Assembly: GCF_003149185.1 (NCBI RefSeq)
Contig: NZ_QGDO01000005.1
Span: 310,001 to 374,000, forward strand
Direction: 5' to 3'
DNA length: 64,000 nucleotides
Origin: Sediminitomix flava
GTDB taxonomy: Bacteria > Bacteroidota > Bacteroidia > Cytophagales > Flammeovirgaceae
Shown here: one piece after another, positions 15,983 to 25,862 of the stretch
Layout of the letters: every line of letters starts with the position of its first letter
Position numbering within the stretch: position 1 is the first letter of the stretch
Program-made: the position numbers and the translations under genes
Notes under the pieces: model-generated
Seen by the model: the letters and a program-made list of their open reading frames with translations, nothing else
Databases searched by the model: none
Told to the model about the DNA's origin: nothing

Positions 15983-16801
15983 TTAATCTACTTTTTTGAA
16001 TGTCAGTTTAGAACCATCATCACCAACAAGAGTTAAAAGACCGTCTCCAATAACATATTTAAGAGTCTTTTTGGTTAAAGCAGTTAAGAACTTTTGTTCA
16101 AAGTCCATATTTGGGCAAGCTTTTCTTGTGGCTACAAGCATTCCAAAAGTAATTCGGTCACCTTCAGCATCCATTGGTCCCATTATTTCGTTACAGCCCC
16201 CATTTCCATTTACTCGACTATCAGAAATATTAAATTCTAATCGTGGCATTCCGTCTGGGAAGTTTTCGGTTTTGAGTTTTTCACCATTCATTTCCACGAG
16301 TGCCCAAATATCATTCAATTTAATATCATTAATGAAAAGCCCACATCCCATAAAAGTTTCAACGCCTTCTTCTCTTCGCACATCAACTTCCACATGATGT
16401 TTGAAAGGCATATTTTTTTCATCAGTAAGATGGCATTCCCCTTTTTTGATGACTAGCTTATACCCAGTTGAATCTTCGGAAATATGTTTCACAATTACCA
16501 TATTTTCTCCATTATGAAATTCATCTGGAAAAGGATGCGAGACAGTAATATTTTTCTTAGGGTGATTGAATGTGACATTTTTATCAAAAATTACTTTGAT
16601 AGTCCATTCATGATTTTCACCTATTCCAATGAAGTGGAAGCCATCGTCAAACTCATCTTTCCAATCTTCAGGGTTTGAAGTTTTACTTGTTATATCATTT
16701 GATTGCTTCTCTTCAGTTGTTTCATTACTTTTTTGAGGAGAGCAAGAATAAGTGATGAGTCCTACTAATAATATGGATGATAAATATTTCAACAATCTCA
16801 T
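15983..16801 (-). CDS. Two-domain lipoprotein with C-terminal META (HslJ-like) domain
   Basis: 272 residues. The lipobox ITYSC puts the lipidated Cys at residue 20. After a low-complexity linker, residues 55-155 form a domain seen in COG3650-type proteins (FHFIGIGENHEWTIKVIFD, HVEVDVRREEGVETFMGCG). Residues 165-272 are a META/HslJ domain (IWALVEMNGEKL, SRVNGNGGCNEIMGPMD, MLVATRKACPNMDFEQKFL). META domains occur in heat-shock and motility-associated surface proteins; function is not defined. It is transcribed alone. Confidence 0.85.
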   Translation of the reverse strand: MRLLKYLSSILLVGLITYSCSPQKSNETTEEKQSNDITSKTSNPEDWKDEFDDGFHFIGIGENHEWTIKVIFDKNVTFNHPKKNITVSHPFPDEFHNGENMVIVKHISEDSTGYKLVIKKGECHLTDEKNMPFKHHVEVDVRREEGVETFMGCGLFINDIKLNDIWALVEMNGEKLKTENFPDGMPRLEFNISDSRVNGNGGCNEIMGPMDAEGDRITFGMLVATRKACPNMDFEQKFLTALTKKTLKYVIGDGLLTLVGDDGSKLTFKKVD

Positions 16802-17290
16802 TAGCCTAGTTTTTTTAGTGAGTTTTAGTCATTTCTATAAAGCCTTTTTTTCATTGCATAGTTTCTCTTCTATGACTACATACTATACTTTCTAATATAG
16901 TTGCTATTTATGTTTAACGTTCCGCGAAATGAATTTAATGCGATGTTTTACTTCTTAAAACTAAGGGTAGTAGATGTTCTTATAATTCTCTGTTTTTCGA
17001 GAGATTATTTCGACTGAACAAGTTTCAAAGAATAAAATTAAGTATCACTAATACATCTAAGGTTAATATATGTAAATAAAGGGGTAATTTATGGAGAGTA
17101 AAGTATGATAGCTTCCTACTAATTTTGAGAAAAGTAAAATTCAATTATTTCAAAGATTTGAAATATGTAGTCTTTTAAATAACAGACATCAGCCCGGGAT
17201 TTGTCTTGTTATTCAGCTTTTCAGACGATCAGATGACCACACAAATTGTATGAGTGGTACTCTTATTTTTTATTCAATAAGAACACAGAT
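16802..17290. other. Long intergenic region carrying the susC leader
   Basis: 489 bases without a supported gene, between two divergent genes. The one clear element is TAATTTTG at 17120-17127, an exact match to the -7 consensus, which would give a 160-base susC leader. A short imperfect inverted repeat AGACA...CCCGGG...TGTCT lies near 17183-17205. I see no riboswitch fold and no ECF sigma or anti-sigma gene. Confidence 0.5.
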
Positions 17291-20200
17291 ATGAAGCTCA
17301 AAACTTTATTACTTTCATTTTTTATCTCTTTAGTGAGCATACTCTCTTATGCACAAGAAAGGGTGATAAGCGGTCAAGTTACTTCGGTAACTGACAAAAC
17401 TGGAATTCCCGGAATTTCAGTCATAATTAAAGATACAGATCTTGGAACGGCTACATCATTAGATGGGAATTTTAAACTGACAATTCCTGAAGGTACTTCT
17501 GTTTTGGTCTTTTCAGGGATTGGCTACATCACAAAAGAAGTTAATATTGGCTCTCGTTCTATCGTAGATGTAGTATTGGAAGAAGATATCGATCAATTAG
17601 AGGAAGTAGTTGTAACTGCTTTAGGTACAACTCGTGAGAAAAGAGCCGTCGGATATGCTGTGCAAACAGTTGATGGCGAAAGTTTAGCAACGGTAAAAGC
17701 CGATAACGTTGTAAAATCTTTAGCGGGTAAAGTAGCTGGGGTACAGGTTCGGTCAAGTAGTAATGTAGGTGGAGGAAGTAGTATTATCATACGTGGAAAC
17801 TCTTCTCTTAGTGGTAATAACCAACCGTTATTTGTCGTTGACGGAATACCTGTCTCAAATAACTATTCTGCAGGTGGAGCATTTGGTGGTAGAGATTATG
17901 GAAATGGCGCAGCTGATATCAACCCAGATGATATTGAAAATATGACTGTTTTGAAAGGGGCAAGTGCAACAGCTCTTTATGGTTCTAGAGGTGCAAATGG
18001 TGTAATTATAATTACTACAAAATCAGGTCAGAAAACTAAGGGATGGGGTGTCTCTGTAAATACAGGAGTTACATTTTCAAAAATAAATGAGGCTACTTTA
18101 CCTAATTATCAGAATGAATATGGTGGAGGTTATTCTCAAGAGTTTGAAACTTTTACTTTTGATCCCTCTATTCACCCTGCCGAATGGGCTCAATTTGATG
18201 GAGATTTGATTGCTGCCTATGGAGATGATGCAAGTTGGGGACCAAAGCTTGATGGTACTCTAGTTAGACATTGGGATAGTTGGGATCCTACAGATACTGA
18301 CAACTTCGGTAAACTACGTCCTTGGTCTCCAACAGAGAATGGAATTGAGCACCTATTTTCAACTGGAGTGATCTATAACAACAATGTATCCTTATCAAAA
18401 GCGGGAGAGTTTGGGAACTTTAGAGTGAGTTTTACGAACTACGATTTGACTGGTACACTACCAAATAGTAATCAAGTTAGAAATACCTTGAATATCAATT
18501 CGACTGTTAAACTTACTGACAAGTTATCTTCAACTGTACTAGCAAACTATGTTCAAACAGAGACTATTGGACGTCCGGGAACTGGTTATGCGGCTGCTGA
18601 TGGTAATGCGATTATGGCTTCATTTGGTCTATGGCACCAACGTCAATTGGATTTGTCGAGAATGGAACAATACCAAAATGCAAATGGTGTTCAGCGTACT
18701 TGGAATATGCATAATCCAAATTATTATGGACCAAATACTGATGTGCCAGTTTATGCAGCATCATATTGGGATAATCCTTATTGGACTCGCCAGAAAAACT
18801 ATGTAAATGATTATAAGGATCGTTTTTATGGGAAATGGGAGGCGACTTTAGAAGTAAAAGATTGGTTAAAGTTCGTTGGACGAGTTGCAATGGATTATTA
18901 CAATGAAGAGCGAGAAAATAGAACTGCTAAAGGTGGAGTTGTTGAATTTGTAGATCGAGGTCTTTATCCAGCTTACGGCAGAAGCATGAGAAGCAATCTA
19001 GAGGTGAACTATGAAGCTTTTGCGATGATTAATAAGGATATTACTAGTGACCTGAATTTCTCAGCTCAAATTGGTGCAAATCGTAGAACTGAGAGATGGA
19101 CTTACATGGGACTATCAACAAGTCAAGGTTTGGTTTTAGATGATCTATATTCTATTGGTAATACTGCAAATGATAATGTAGGATTTGGAGAGAATTATAT
19201 TCCAAAAGAAGTACAAGCAGTTTTTGGTGTGTTCTCTTTTGGGTATAAAAATATGATTTACTTAGAATCATCGCTTAGAAATGAGTGGGCATCTACTTTA
19301 CCTGCGTCACATTCATTCTTCTATCCATCAACTTCAGCATCTTTTGTTTTCAGTGAATTACCATTCTTATCAGACTCTAGAGTATTGTCTTTTGGTAAAA
19401 TTAGAGCTGGTATTTCTAAGGTAGGTAATGCTCCAGGCGCATTCTTGTTAGGAAATTATTATTATCCTGGAAGCAAGTACGACAGTGAATTACCAACGTA
19501 TTATCCTTCTAGCATTTTAACTTCTCCAGATTTATTACCAGAAGTTACAGTTGAAAGAGAGGTGGGACTTGAACTTTCATTCTTAGAAAATAGAATCAGT
19601 TTAGATGCTGCTTATTATAACAAATTAAGTAGTGACCAATTTGTCAATCAGCCAATTCCTGGTTCATCTGGAAATTATAGAAGCTTTGGAAATGGTGGCG
19701 AAATAGAAGTAAAAGGATTTGAATTGATGATAAATGCTACACCAATCAGAACGGAAGCATTTTCATGGAACATTGGAGTTAACTTCGAAAAATCACAGAG
19801 TACAGTTATTACAATTGCAGAGGGAACAGAGTCATTGACAATCGGTTCAATTTATGATGTGAGCCTTGTCCATAGACCAGGAATGCCTTATGGTTCTATC
19901 GTAGGTACTGATTATGTCTACAATGACAAAGGAGAGAAAATGATTGGTGATGATGGTTATTACCTTATTTCTGATCCAAAAGTTATAGGAGATATTAACC
20001 CTGATTGGGTTGCTGGTTTTACAAACACATTTACATATAAAGGATTGTCTTTATCTGCTGTATTTGATATGCGTCAAGGAGGAGAATTATTCTCTCAAAC
20101 CCATAGATGGGGGGTAAGTAACGGTCTTTTGGAAGAAACTGTTGGTAATAATGATTTAGGAAATCCTGTTCGTAACCCAGTTACTGAGGATAATACTTCT

Positions 20201-20563
20201 GGTGGTGTGATCTTGAATGGTGTTTTAGAAGATGGTTCTCAAAATACAACAAGAGTAGCAATGAATTATAACGGTGCTGCTGCGGATTACCACAATCCAG
20301 AATCTGCTTCGGTATTTGATGCTGGGTATATCAAACTTCGTGATGTGAGTCTAGCATATCAGTTGCCAAATAAAATTACAGAAAAGTGGGGAATAAGAAA
20401 TTTAACACTAACAGCAACTGGTAGAAACCTTGCTATTCTAAAAAGAGATAGCCCACATATTGACCCTGAGTTGACATATGGTGTTGGTAATTTCCAAGGT
20501 ATGGAAATCGGTTTCCTACCAACGGAAAGATCGTATGGTTTTAACTTGAAATTTGACTTCTAG
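17291..20563 (+). CDS. SusC/RagA-family TonB-dependent outer-membrane transporter
   Basis: I start at the ATG at 17291 (MKLKTLLLSFF), because the longer frame opens on a TTG without a signal peptide. The product is 1090 residues. Order: signal peptide (1-21), carboxypeptidase-regulatory-like domain (RVISGQVTSVTDKTGIPGIS, about 23-100), TonB-dependent receptor plug (VVTALGTTREKRAVGYAVQ through TALYGSRGANGVIIITTKSG) and a long 22-strand barrel ending in Phe. SusC channels form a complex with the SusD lipoprotein at the surface and take up glycans or peptides. The SusD gene follows after 14 bases. No glycoside hydrolase is nearby, so the substrate cannot be inferred. Confidence 0.96.
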   Translation: MKLKTLLLSFFISLVSILSYAQERVISGQVTSVTDKTGIPGISVIIKDTDLGTATSLDGNFKLTIPEGTSVLVFSGIGYITKEVNIGSRSIVDVVLEEDIDQLEEVVVTALGTTREKRAVGYAVQTVDGESLATVKADNVVKSLAGKVAGVQVRSSSNVGGGSSIIIRGNSSLSGNNQPLFVVDGIPVSNNYSAGGAFGGRDYGNGAADINPDDIENMTVLKGASATALYGSRGANGVIIITTKSGQKTKGWGVSVNTGVTFSKINEATLPNYQNEYGGGYSQEFETFTFDPSIHPAEWAQFDGDLIAAYGDDASWGPKLDGTLVRHWDSWDPTDTDNFGKLRPWSPTENGIEHLFSTGVIYNNNVSLSKAGEFGNFRVSFTNYDLTGTLPNSNQVRNTLNINSTVKLTDKLSSTVLANYVQTETIGRPGTGYAAADGNAIMASFGLWHQRQLDLSRMEQYQNANGVQRTWNMHNPNYYGPNTDVPVYAASYWDNPYWTRQKNYVNDYKDRFYGKWEATLEVKDWLKFVGRVAMDYYNEERENRTAKGGVVEFVDRGLYPAYGRSMRSNLEVNYEAFAMINKDITSDLNFSAQIGANRRTERWTYMGLSTSQGLVLDDLYSIGNTANDNVGFGENYIPKEVQAVFGVFSFGYKNMIYLESSLRNEWASTLPASHSFFYPSTSASFVFSELPFLSDSRVLSFGKIRAGISKVGNAPGAFLLGNYYYPGSKYDSELPTYYPSSILTSPDLLPEVTVEREVGLELSFLENRISLDAAYYNKLSSDQFVNQPIPGSSGNYRSFGNGGEIEVKGFELMINATPIRTEAFSWNIGVNFEKSQSTVITIAEGTESLTIGSIYDVSLVHRPGMPYGSIVGTDYVYNDKGEKMIGDDGYYLISDPKVIGDINPDWVAGFTNTFTYKGLSLSAVFDMRQGGELFSQTHRWGVSNGLLEETVGNNDLGNPVRNPVTEDNTSGGVILNGVLEDGSQNTTRVAMNYNGAAADYHNPESASVFDAGYIKLRDVSLAYQLPNKITEKWGIRNLTLTATGRNLAILKRDSPHIDPELTYGVGNFQGMEIGFLPTERSYGFNLKFDF

Positions 20564-20577
20564 ACCCTAATTAAGAA

Positions 20578-22077
20578 ATGATGAAAAAGATTATATTATT
20601 ATTGATAGGCTTCTTCATATTTATGTCATCATGTACAGATGGTTTTGAAGAGCTAAATACAGACCCTAAAACACCAATTGGACAAACTGATCCTAGTTTT
20701 ATTTTGCCAACGGCACTCAATAGCTTGATGAATCATCATGTTTATACAGGTGCGGTAAATGAAAACCAGTTGGGTACATTCTCTCAATATTTTGCCAAGT
20801 ATGATTATACCAATGAAAACATATATGATTTTAGAGGAAATATGTTTGATACACATTGGGGAAGTTTATACAGAAGCATTGCTGTTTTTAGAGATATAGC
20901 TCGTTTGGTAGAAGTTGCTCCATACAATAACGGATTATCACAAAGCGCTTTAAATAACAGAAAAGCTGTTTCTGAAATCATGGAAATTTGGTGTTTCCAT
21001 CAATTGACGGATCAATTTGGAGATGTTCCATATTCTGAAGCAGCTCAATCACCTGATATCGTTACGCCTAAATATGATAAGCAATCAGATATTTATCCTG
21101 ATCTTATCAAAAGACTAGGGGCTGTTGTAGAGTCAATTGATACTTCTGCTGAAGGTTTTGGCCCTACGGATGTGTTTTTTGATGGAGATATGAACAGATG
21201 GGTAGTTTTTGCTAATAGTTTGAAGCTCAGATTAGCTATGCGTTTAGCAGATATTGATCCTTCTGTGGCTTCAACAGCTGTCAATGAGGCTCTAACAGCT
21301 GGAGTATTAGATTCAAATAATGATAACATCAAATATTATTTTAATACGGCTAATGCATTTATGAGTCCATTGAGAAGAAATGATGGTGAAGCCGGTTGGG
21401 TAGATGTTTTGATTTGTGAAACGTTTACGGATGTTGTAAATGAAGTAGAAGACCCAAGAAGATGGTATATGATGTATGGGTGGGGACCAGAGGATAAACC
21501 ATTTAATGGTTATCCACTAACTTATCAGACAAAAGGAGAATTTCCTCATGGCGATTGGGGGTATGCATTTTTGGGTTGGAATTTCAGATATGGAGATGAA
21601 AGAGATTACCCTTGGGCTCATATTTTAATAGATTATGCTGAAGTAGAGTTTTTAAAGGCAGAAGCAGTTGAAAGAGGTTTTATTGGTGGTGATGCAGCAC
21701 TGCATTATACAAACGCTGTCACAGCTTCTTTGGAATATTGGGAAGTAGGTAGTGATGCGATCACTACTTATTTATCTAGACCAGATGTAGCTTATGCTAC
21801 TGCTGAAGGTACTTGGAAACAGAAAATAGGAACGCAAAAATATATTGCTTTCTTTCCTCAATCTTCAGAAGCTTTTGCTGAACAACGTCGTTTAGATTAT
21901 CCGGCTTTGACTCCTCCAGTATTAGTTTCTGGACAATTGACTCAAGCAGATATAGCGACAAGGTTACCTTATCCTATTTCTGAAGTTAATATGAATCCGA
22001 TAAATACTACCGCAGCAATAGATGGAATTGGTGGTGAAAATAGTATCACTACTAAAGTATGGTGGGATGTAAATTAG
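20578..22077 (+). CDS. SusD/RagB-family nutrient-binding lipoprotein
   Basis: 499 residues. The lipobox FMSSC follows the hydrophobic start; Cys lipidation is near residue 19. FEELNTDPKTPIG and FILPTALNSLM near the N-terminus and the TPR-like helices match the SusD-like family of the PF12771 type, which is typically near 500 residues. It caps the SusC channel and captures the substrate outside the cell. Two adjacent ATGs (20578 and 20581) are equally plausible. It is the last gene of the SusCD operon and ends at a strong hairpin. Confidence 0.94.
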   Translation: MMKKIILLLIGFFIFMSSCTDGFEELNTDPKTPIGQTDPSFILPTALNSLMNHHVYTGAVNENQLGTFSQYFAKYDYTNENIYDFRGNMFDTHWGSLYRSIAVFRDIARLVEVAPYNNGLSQSALNNRKAVSEIMEIWCFHQLTDQFGDVPYSEAAQSPDIVTPKYDKQSDIYPDLIKRLGAVVESIDTSAEGFGPTDVFFDGDMNRWVVFANSLKLRLAMRLADIDPSVASTAVNEALTAGVLDSNNDNIKYYFNTANAFMSPLRRNDGEAGWVDVLICETFTDVVNEVEDPRRWYMMYGWGPEDKPFNGYPLTYQTKGEFPHGDWGYAFLGWNFRYGDERDYPWAHILIDYAEVEFLKAEAVERGFIGGDAALHYTNAVTASLEYWEVGSDAITTYLSRPDVAYATAEGTWKQKIGTQKYIAFFPQSSEAFAEQRRLDYPALTPPVLVSGQLTQADIATRLPYPISEVNMNPINTTAAIDGIGGENSITTKVWWDVN

Positions 22078-22123
22078 ACTGACGGAATAGTTTATGATAT
22101 AAAATATAATTGAATTGGATTGG

Positions 22124-22155
22124 AAAAGGCTAAGCTTATAGCTTAGCCTTTTTTT
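22124..22155. terminator. Bidirectional terminator after SusD
   Basis: AAAGGCTAAGC (22125-22135), loop TTATA, GCTTAGCCTTT, then a T-run. It separates SusD from the convergent fasciclin gene. Confidence 0.85.
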
Positions 22156-22170
22156 GTATTATTGAAATTA

Positions 22171-23997
22171 TTACTGTTGAGATGGTGGAAGTAAGACACC
22201 ATCAATCACATGAATAATTCCATCAGTTGTTTGAATATCTGCAATCTGAACTGTTCCACTAGATTCTGTTGTAGATACAGTAATATTATCTCCAGATACG
22301 CCAAATGTAAGTGTGACTTCACTTACAGCATCAGCTGTACCTCCATCTTCTACTGAACTAGACACTACATTTGATTCAGCAACAACATGAGTAAGAAGAA
22401 TTCCTTCCAAATCACCATCTGAGTTTAATTGGCTAAGAACATCCCCTAAATCATCACCTAGACTGTTAAAGGCGGCTGTATCAGGTGCGAAAAGAGTAGA
22501 CGGTGCTGTTAGTGTTCCTAAGTCTATACCAGCAGTGTCTAAAGCGGCTCCTAATCCTTCTAATCTATCATCAAAGCCGATAACATCAGCCAAAGAAGGA
22601 ACTAATAGTACACTTTCAATACCATGTATTACACCATTTTTAGCCATGATATCAATATCATCAGCTTCAATTCCAATATCACCATTTAGTTTCAATGATT
22701 CAGTGTTGATTAGTAGTGAGGCATTTACAGTATCTCCATCAACAAATGAGATAGGAGAGGCTGTTGAAACATAAGTCCCATCTTCAGGAAGATCTTCAGA
22801 TGTTACTTTAGATGTCAATACATGATACAACAAGATGCTTGTAAGTGTATCTGTATCGAAATCAGCAATAGTAGTTGAATCAGTAAGACCTAAGTCCGTA
22901 AAGGCATCATTATCTGGTGCAAAGATTGTAAACTCGGCTGTTGTGTCTGCTATTACAGAATCTAGATCAGTAGCACCTAGTGCAAATACTAATAGTGAAT
23001 AGTCTTCGTCAGCTTTTAATACTGAAAGTAAGTCCTCATCGGCATTGCCCCCCATGTCACCATCGCTTTCAACAATCACTTCATCAATAATATGTACAAC
23101 TCCATCAGTACCCTGAATATCAGCTACAGTAACCTCTGCATCTTCAAAGCCATCAGCACTTAAAGTGATGTCATCTCCATCAATATTTACTGTAAGCATT
23201 AATCCGCTAGCCATTTCAATTTCTTGACCGTCACTTAAATCTCCTGAATTTACATTCACACCCATGATAAGATGATTCGATAAAATACCGATAATAGTTT
23301 CTTCATCAGCATCCATGAGGTCATCTACAAGGTCTGCAAATGCATCATTATCTGGTGCAAACAATGTGTAAGGACCTTCTTCTTCATCAAAAGTAAGGTC
23401 TAATACCATTAAAACTGAGTCAAGTGTACTCAGGTCATCTGTCACGTCAAGAACTTCCTCTAAACTTTGTGGAGAAAGTACTGCATCTAGACCGTGGATG
23501 ACTCCATTAGATGCATCTATGTCAAGGTTGTCTGTATCTAACGGAGAAGAGCCGTTTAAGGTAAGATTACCTGCATCTACATACAATGAGAATAAACTTT
23601 CACCAAATCCAGAAGGGCCTAGAGTTGTCACCCAAGATGGTTCTTCAGGTAAGTTTGTTGATTTTACTTCTGAGCCTAATACATGGTAACTTAATAGGCT
23701 TGCCAAGGTGTCTGTATTGATACTTTCAATAGCAGCTGAATCAATACCTACAGCACTAAAAGCAGCATTTGATGGAGCGAATAGCGTTAAATCTTGGGCC
23801 TCACTTGTTAGGATACTTTCAAGTCCTGCCTCTTTAATTGCAAAAACTAAAAGACTATAGTCTTCATTACTTTCAAGTACTTCAAGAATGTTCTCAGTGG
23901 TACCACCTCCAGAACCATTGTCATCATCGTCATCACACGAAGGGATGATAATAGAAATACAGAGTAAATAGAAAAATAATAATATTGACTTTTTCAT
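22171..23997 (-). CDS. Lipoprotein with four fasciclin (FAS1) domains
   Basis: 608 residues. The lipobox IIPSC puts lipidated Cys at residue 21, followed by an acidic-glycine linker (DDDDDNGSGGG). Four FAS1 domains follow at about 36-178, 180-309, 322-460 and 463-606, each with the H1 motif TLFAPSNAAF or FAPDNDAF and the H2 motif NGVIHGLDAVL, DGVVHIIDEVI or DGIIHVIDGVL. Domains 1 and 3 and domains 2 and 4 are most alike (LESNEDYSLLVFAI versus LKADEDYSLLVFAL), so the protein probably arose by duplication of a two-domain unit. FAS1 proteins mediate adhesion or surface binding. It faces the SusCD genes convergently, which suggests but does not prove shared use. Confidence 0.93.
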   Translation of the reverse strand: MKKSILLFFYLLCISIIIPSCDDDDDNGSGGGTTENILEVLESNEDYSLLVFAIKEAGLESILTSEAQDLTLFAPSNAAFSAVGIDSAAIESINTDTLASLLSYHVLGSEVKSTNLPEEPSWVTTLGPSGFGESLFSLYVDAGNLTLNGSSPLDTDNLDIDASNGVIHGLDAVLSPQSLEEVLDVTDDLSTLDSVLMVLDLTFDEEEGPYTLFAPDNDAFADLVDDLMDADEETIIGILSNHLIMGVNVNSGDLSDGQEIEMASGLMLTVNIDGDDITLSADGFEDAEVTVADIQGTDGVVHIIDEVIVESDGDMGGNADEDLLSVLKADEDYSLLVFALGATDLDSVIADTTAEFTIFAPDNDAFTDLGLTDSTTIADFDTDTLTSILLYHVLTSKVTSEDLPEDGTYVSTASPISFVDGDTVNASLLINTESLKLNGDIGIEADDIDIMAKNGVIHGIESVLLVPSLADVIGFDDRLEGLGAALDTAGIDLGTLTAPSTLFAPDTAAFNSLGDDLGDVLSQLNSDGDLEGILLTHVVAESNVVSSSVEDGGTADAVSEVTLTFGVSGDNITVSTTESSGTVQIADIQTTDGIIHVIDGVLLPPSQQ

Positions 23998-24385
23998 GGG
24001 TAAAATAATAGTTAACCTTAGTTGTATTTGTTGAGTATGTGAAGATTAAAAAAAATGATTTACGAAAGACCTTAAATGTAATTTGGCGTAATAATTATCT
24101 TGAAATTCAACTTTATCAAAGGTTCGATGTATTGTTCTTTATGAAAATGAGTTTTTTTGGATTGTAAGTAGATTCTTGATTCTACATTTTCCTCATATTT
24201 TAAGGCGATAGAGAGGGGCTATTGACTTTGAAATATGGTCTTTGTTATTATTTACCCTAACAATTTTTAATGAAAAGAATAAAATCTTACCTAAGGCTGT
24301 ATATTAATTGGCTATTTATTGACTTTCCTCACCAAAAGGGTTTTGTGTAGCTTTTATTTTTGCACTGAACATAGAAGAATTATCC
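23998..24385. other. Intergenic region upstream of hemN
   Basis: 388 AT-rich bases between divergent genes. TATTTTTG at 24355-24362 exactly matches the -7 element, 23 bases before the hemN ATG; no good -33 element is at the right spacing. Otherwise I see no gene, repeat or structured RNA. Confidence 0.45.
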
Positions 24386-25753
24386 ATGCTAGAAAAAGAA
24401 CTAATCAGAAAGTATAATATTCCAGGGCCAAGGTATACTAGTTATCCAACAGTTCCTTATTGGGATAAAACACCTCCAACTGTAGAAGACTGGAAATCTC
24501 AAGTGAAATCTGCGTTTGATGCTAGCAATAGCAAAGATGGAATCAGTATCTATATTCATTTGCCTTATTGTGAAAGTCTTTGTACGTATTGTGGTTGTAA
24601 CACGCGTATAACGATAAATCATAAAGTTGAAGAGGTTTACATTCGTACACTTTTAAAAGAGTGGGACTTGTATAAGTCTCTTTTCAATGGTGAAAAAGTA
24701 AGAATTAAAGAAATTCATTTAGGTGGAGGAACGCCTACTTTCTTTAGTCCAAAAAACTTGAAATGGATGATTGAAAGTATTTTGGAAGGAAATGAAAAAA
24801 CTGAAGATGCTGAATTTAGTTTTGAAGCTCATCCTCAAAATACCACAAAAGAACACCTAGAGACTTTATATAACATAGGGTTTAAGCGTCTAAGTCTTGG
24901 TATTCAAGATTTCGACCCGAAGGTTCAAGAAATTGTGAATCGTGTTCAGAGTTTTGAAGAAGTAAAAGAAGTAACTGACTATGCAAGAGAACTTGGTTAT
25001 ACTTCTATCAATTACGATTTAATTTACGGCTTGCCCCTTCAAACAATTGAAACAGTAAGAAATACTATTGAGCTTGTGAATGAACTGAAGCCAGATCGTA
25101 TTGCTTACTATAGTTATGCTCATATTCCTTGGGTAAAGCCAGGACAGCGAAAGTTTACAGAAAAAGATTTGCCTGCAGATGAAGAAAAAAGAGCTTTATA
25201 CGAATTAGGTAAAGAGCTTTTTGAGAAGAATGGTTATGTTGAGATTGGGATGGATCATTTCGCTCTTCCTTCTGATACGTTGGCTATTGCAACCGATCAG
25301 AAAAAATTACACCGTAATTTTATGGGCTATACGCATAATTATACCCAATTGATGGTTGGTTTAGGGGCTTCTTCAATTTCAGATTCATGGGGAGCATTTA
25401 TTCAGAATATCAAAAAAGTCGAAGACTATAAGGCTGCCGTAGATAACGGAGAATTTCCGTTTTATCGTGGTCATATCTTAAATGAAGAAGACTTGATTTT
25501 ACGTCAGCACATTCTAAATGTGATGTGTCATTTTGAGACTTCTTGGAATGAGGAAGAATTGCAATCTGAGGTATTAGATGAAGTACTTCCTCGACTAGAA
25601 GAAATGCTTAATGATGGTTTGCTAGAATTTAAAGACAAACAAATTGTAGTGACTCCAAAGGGATATCCTTTTGTCAGAAATATTTGTATGACCTTTGATG
25701 GAAGAATGCTTAGAGATAAGCCAACTCATCAAATTTTTTCTCAGACGGTATAA
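24386..25753 (+). CDS. hemN: Oxygen-independent coproporphyrinogen III oxidase
   Basis: 455 residues, the usual length. It is a radical-SAM enzyme that decarboxylates two propionates of coproporphyrinogen III to give protoporphyrinogen IX in heme synthesis without oxygen. The motif C62-ESL-C66-TY-C69-G-C71 is the CxxxCxxCxC signature of true HemN. LGGGTPTFF and GIQDFDPKVQ are further family motifs; the C-terminal HemN domain is complete. It is transcribed alone and ends in a strong hairpin. Confidence 0.96.
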   Translation: MLEKELIRKYNIPGPRYTSYPTVPYWDKTPPTVEDWKSQVKSAFDASNSKDGISIYIHLPYCESLCTYCGCNTRITINHKVEEVYIRTLLKEWDLYKSLFNGEKVRIKEIHLGGGTPTFFSPKNLKWMIESILEGNEKTEDAEFSFEAHPQNTTKEHLETLYNIGFKRLSLGIQDFDPKVQEIVNRVQSFEEVKEVTDYARELGYTSINYDLIYGLPLQTIETVRNTIELVNELKPDRIAYYSYAHIPWVKPGQRKFTEKDLPADEEKRALYELGKELFEKNGYVEIGMDHFALPSDTLAIATDQKKLHRNFMGYTHNYTQLMVGLGASSISDSWGAFIQNIKKVEDYKAAVDNGEFPFYRGHILNEEDLILRQHILNVMCHFETSWNEEELQSEVLDEVLPRLEEMLNDGLLEFKDKQIVVTPKGYPFVRNICMTFDGRMLRDKPTHQIFSQTV

Positions 25754-25774
25754 TATTAACTACAAGTGAGAAAT

Positions 25775-25813
25775 AAAAAAATCCTGAGCTCAATTTTGAG
25801 TTCAGGATTTTTT
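25775..25813. terminator. Bidirectional terminator after hemN
   Basis: ATCCTGAGCTCA (25781-25792) pairs with TGAGTTCAGGAT (25797-25808) with one mismatch around ATTT, flanked by A6 and T5-6. Confidence 0.85.
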
Positions 25814-25862
25814 CTTTACGTTAATTAGTAATACACACGTTGCGGATATTGCAGAATCGATT

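Noticed and set aside
17183-17205. AGACA-CCCGGG-TGTCT structure in the susC leader
   Set aside because: Arms are interrupted and asymmetric, so not convincing as an operator or riboswitch.
17246-17290. N-terminal extension of the SusC gene from a TTG
   Set aside because: It lacks a signal peptide; the ATG at 17291 gives a normal one.
22171-23997. Internal similarity in the fasciclin gene as a recent DNA repeat
   Set aside because: The copies are diverged at the DNA level; this is ancient domain duplication.
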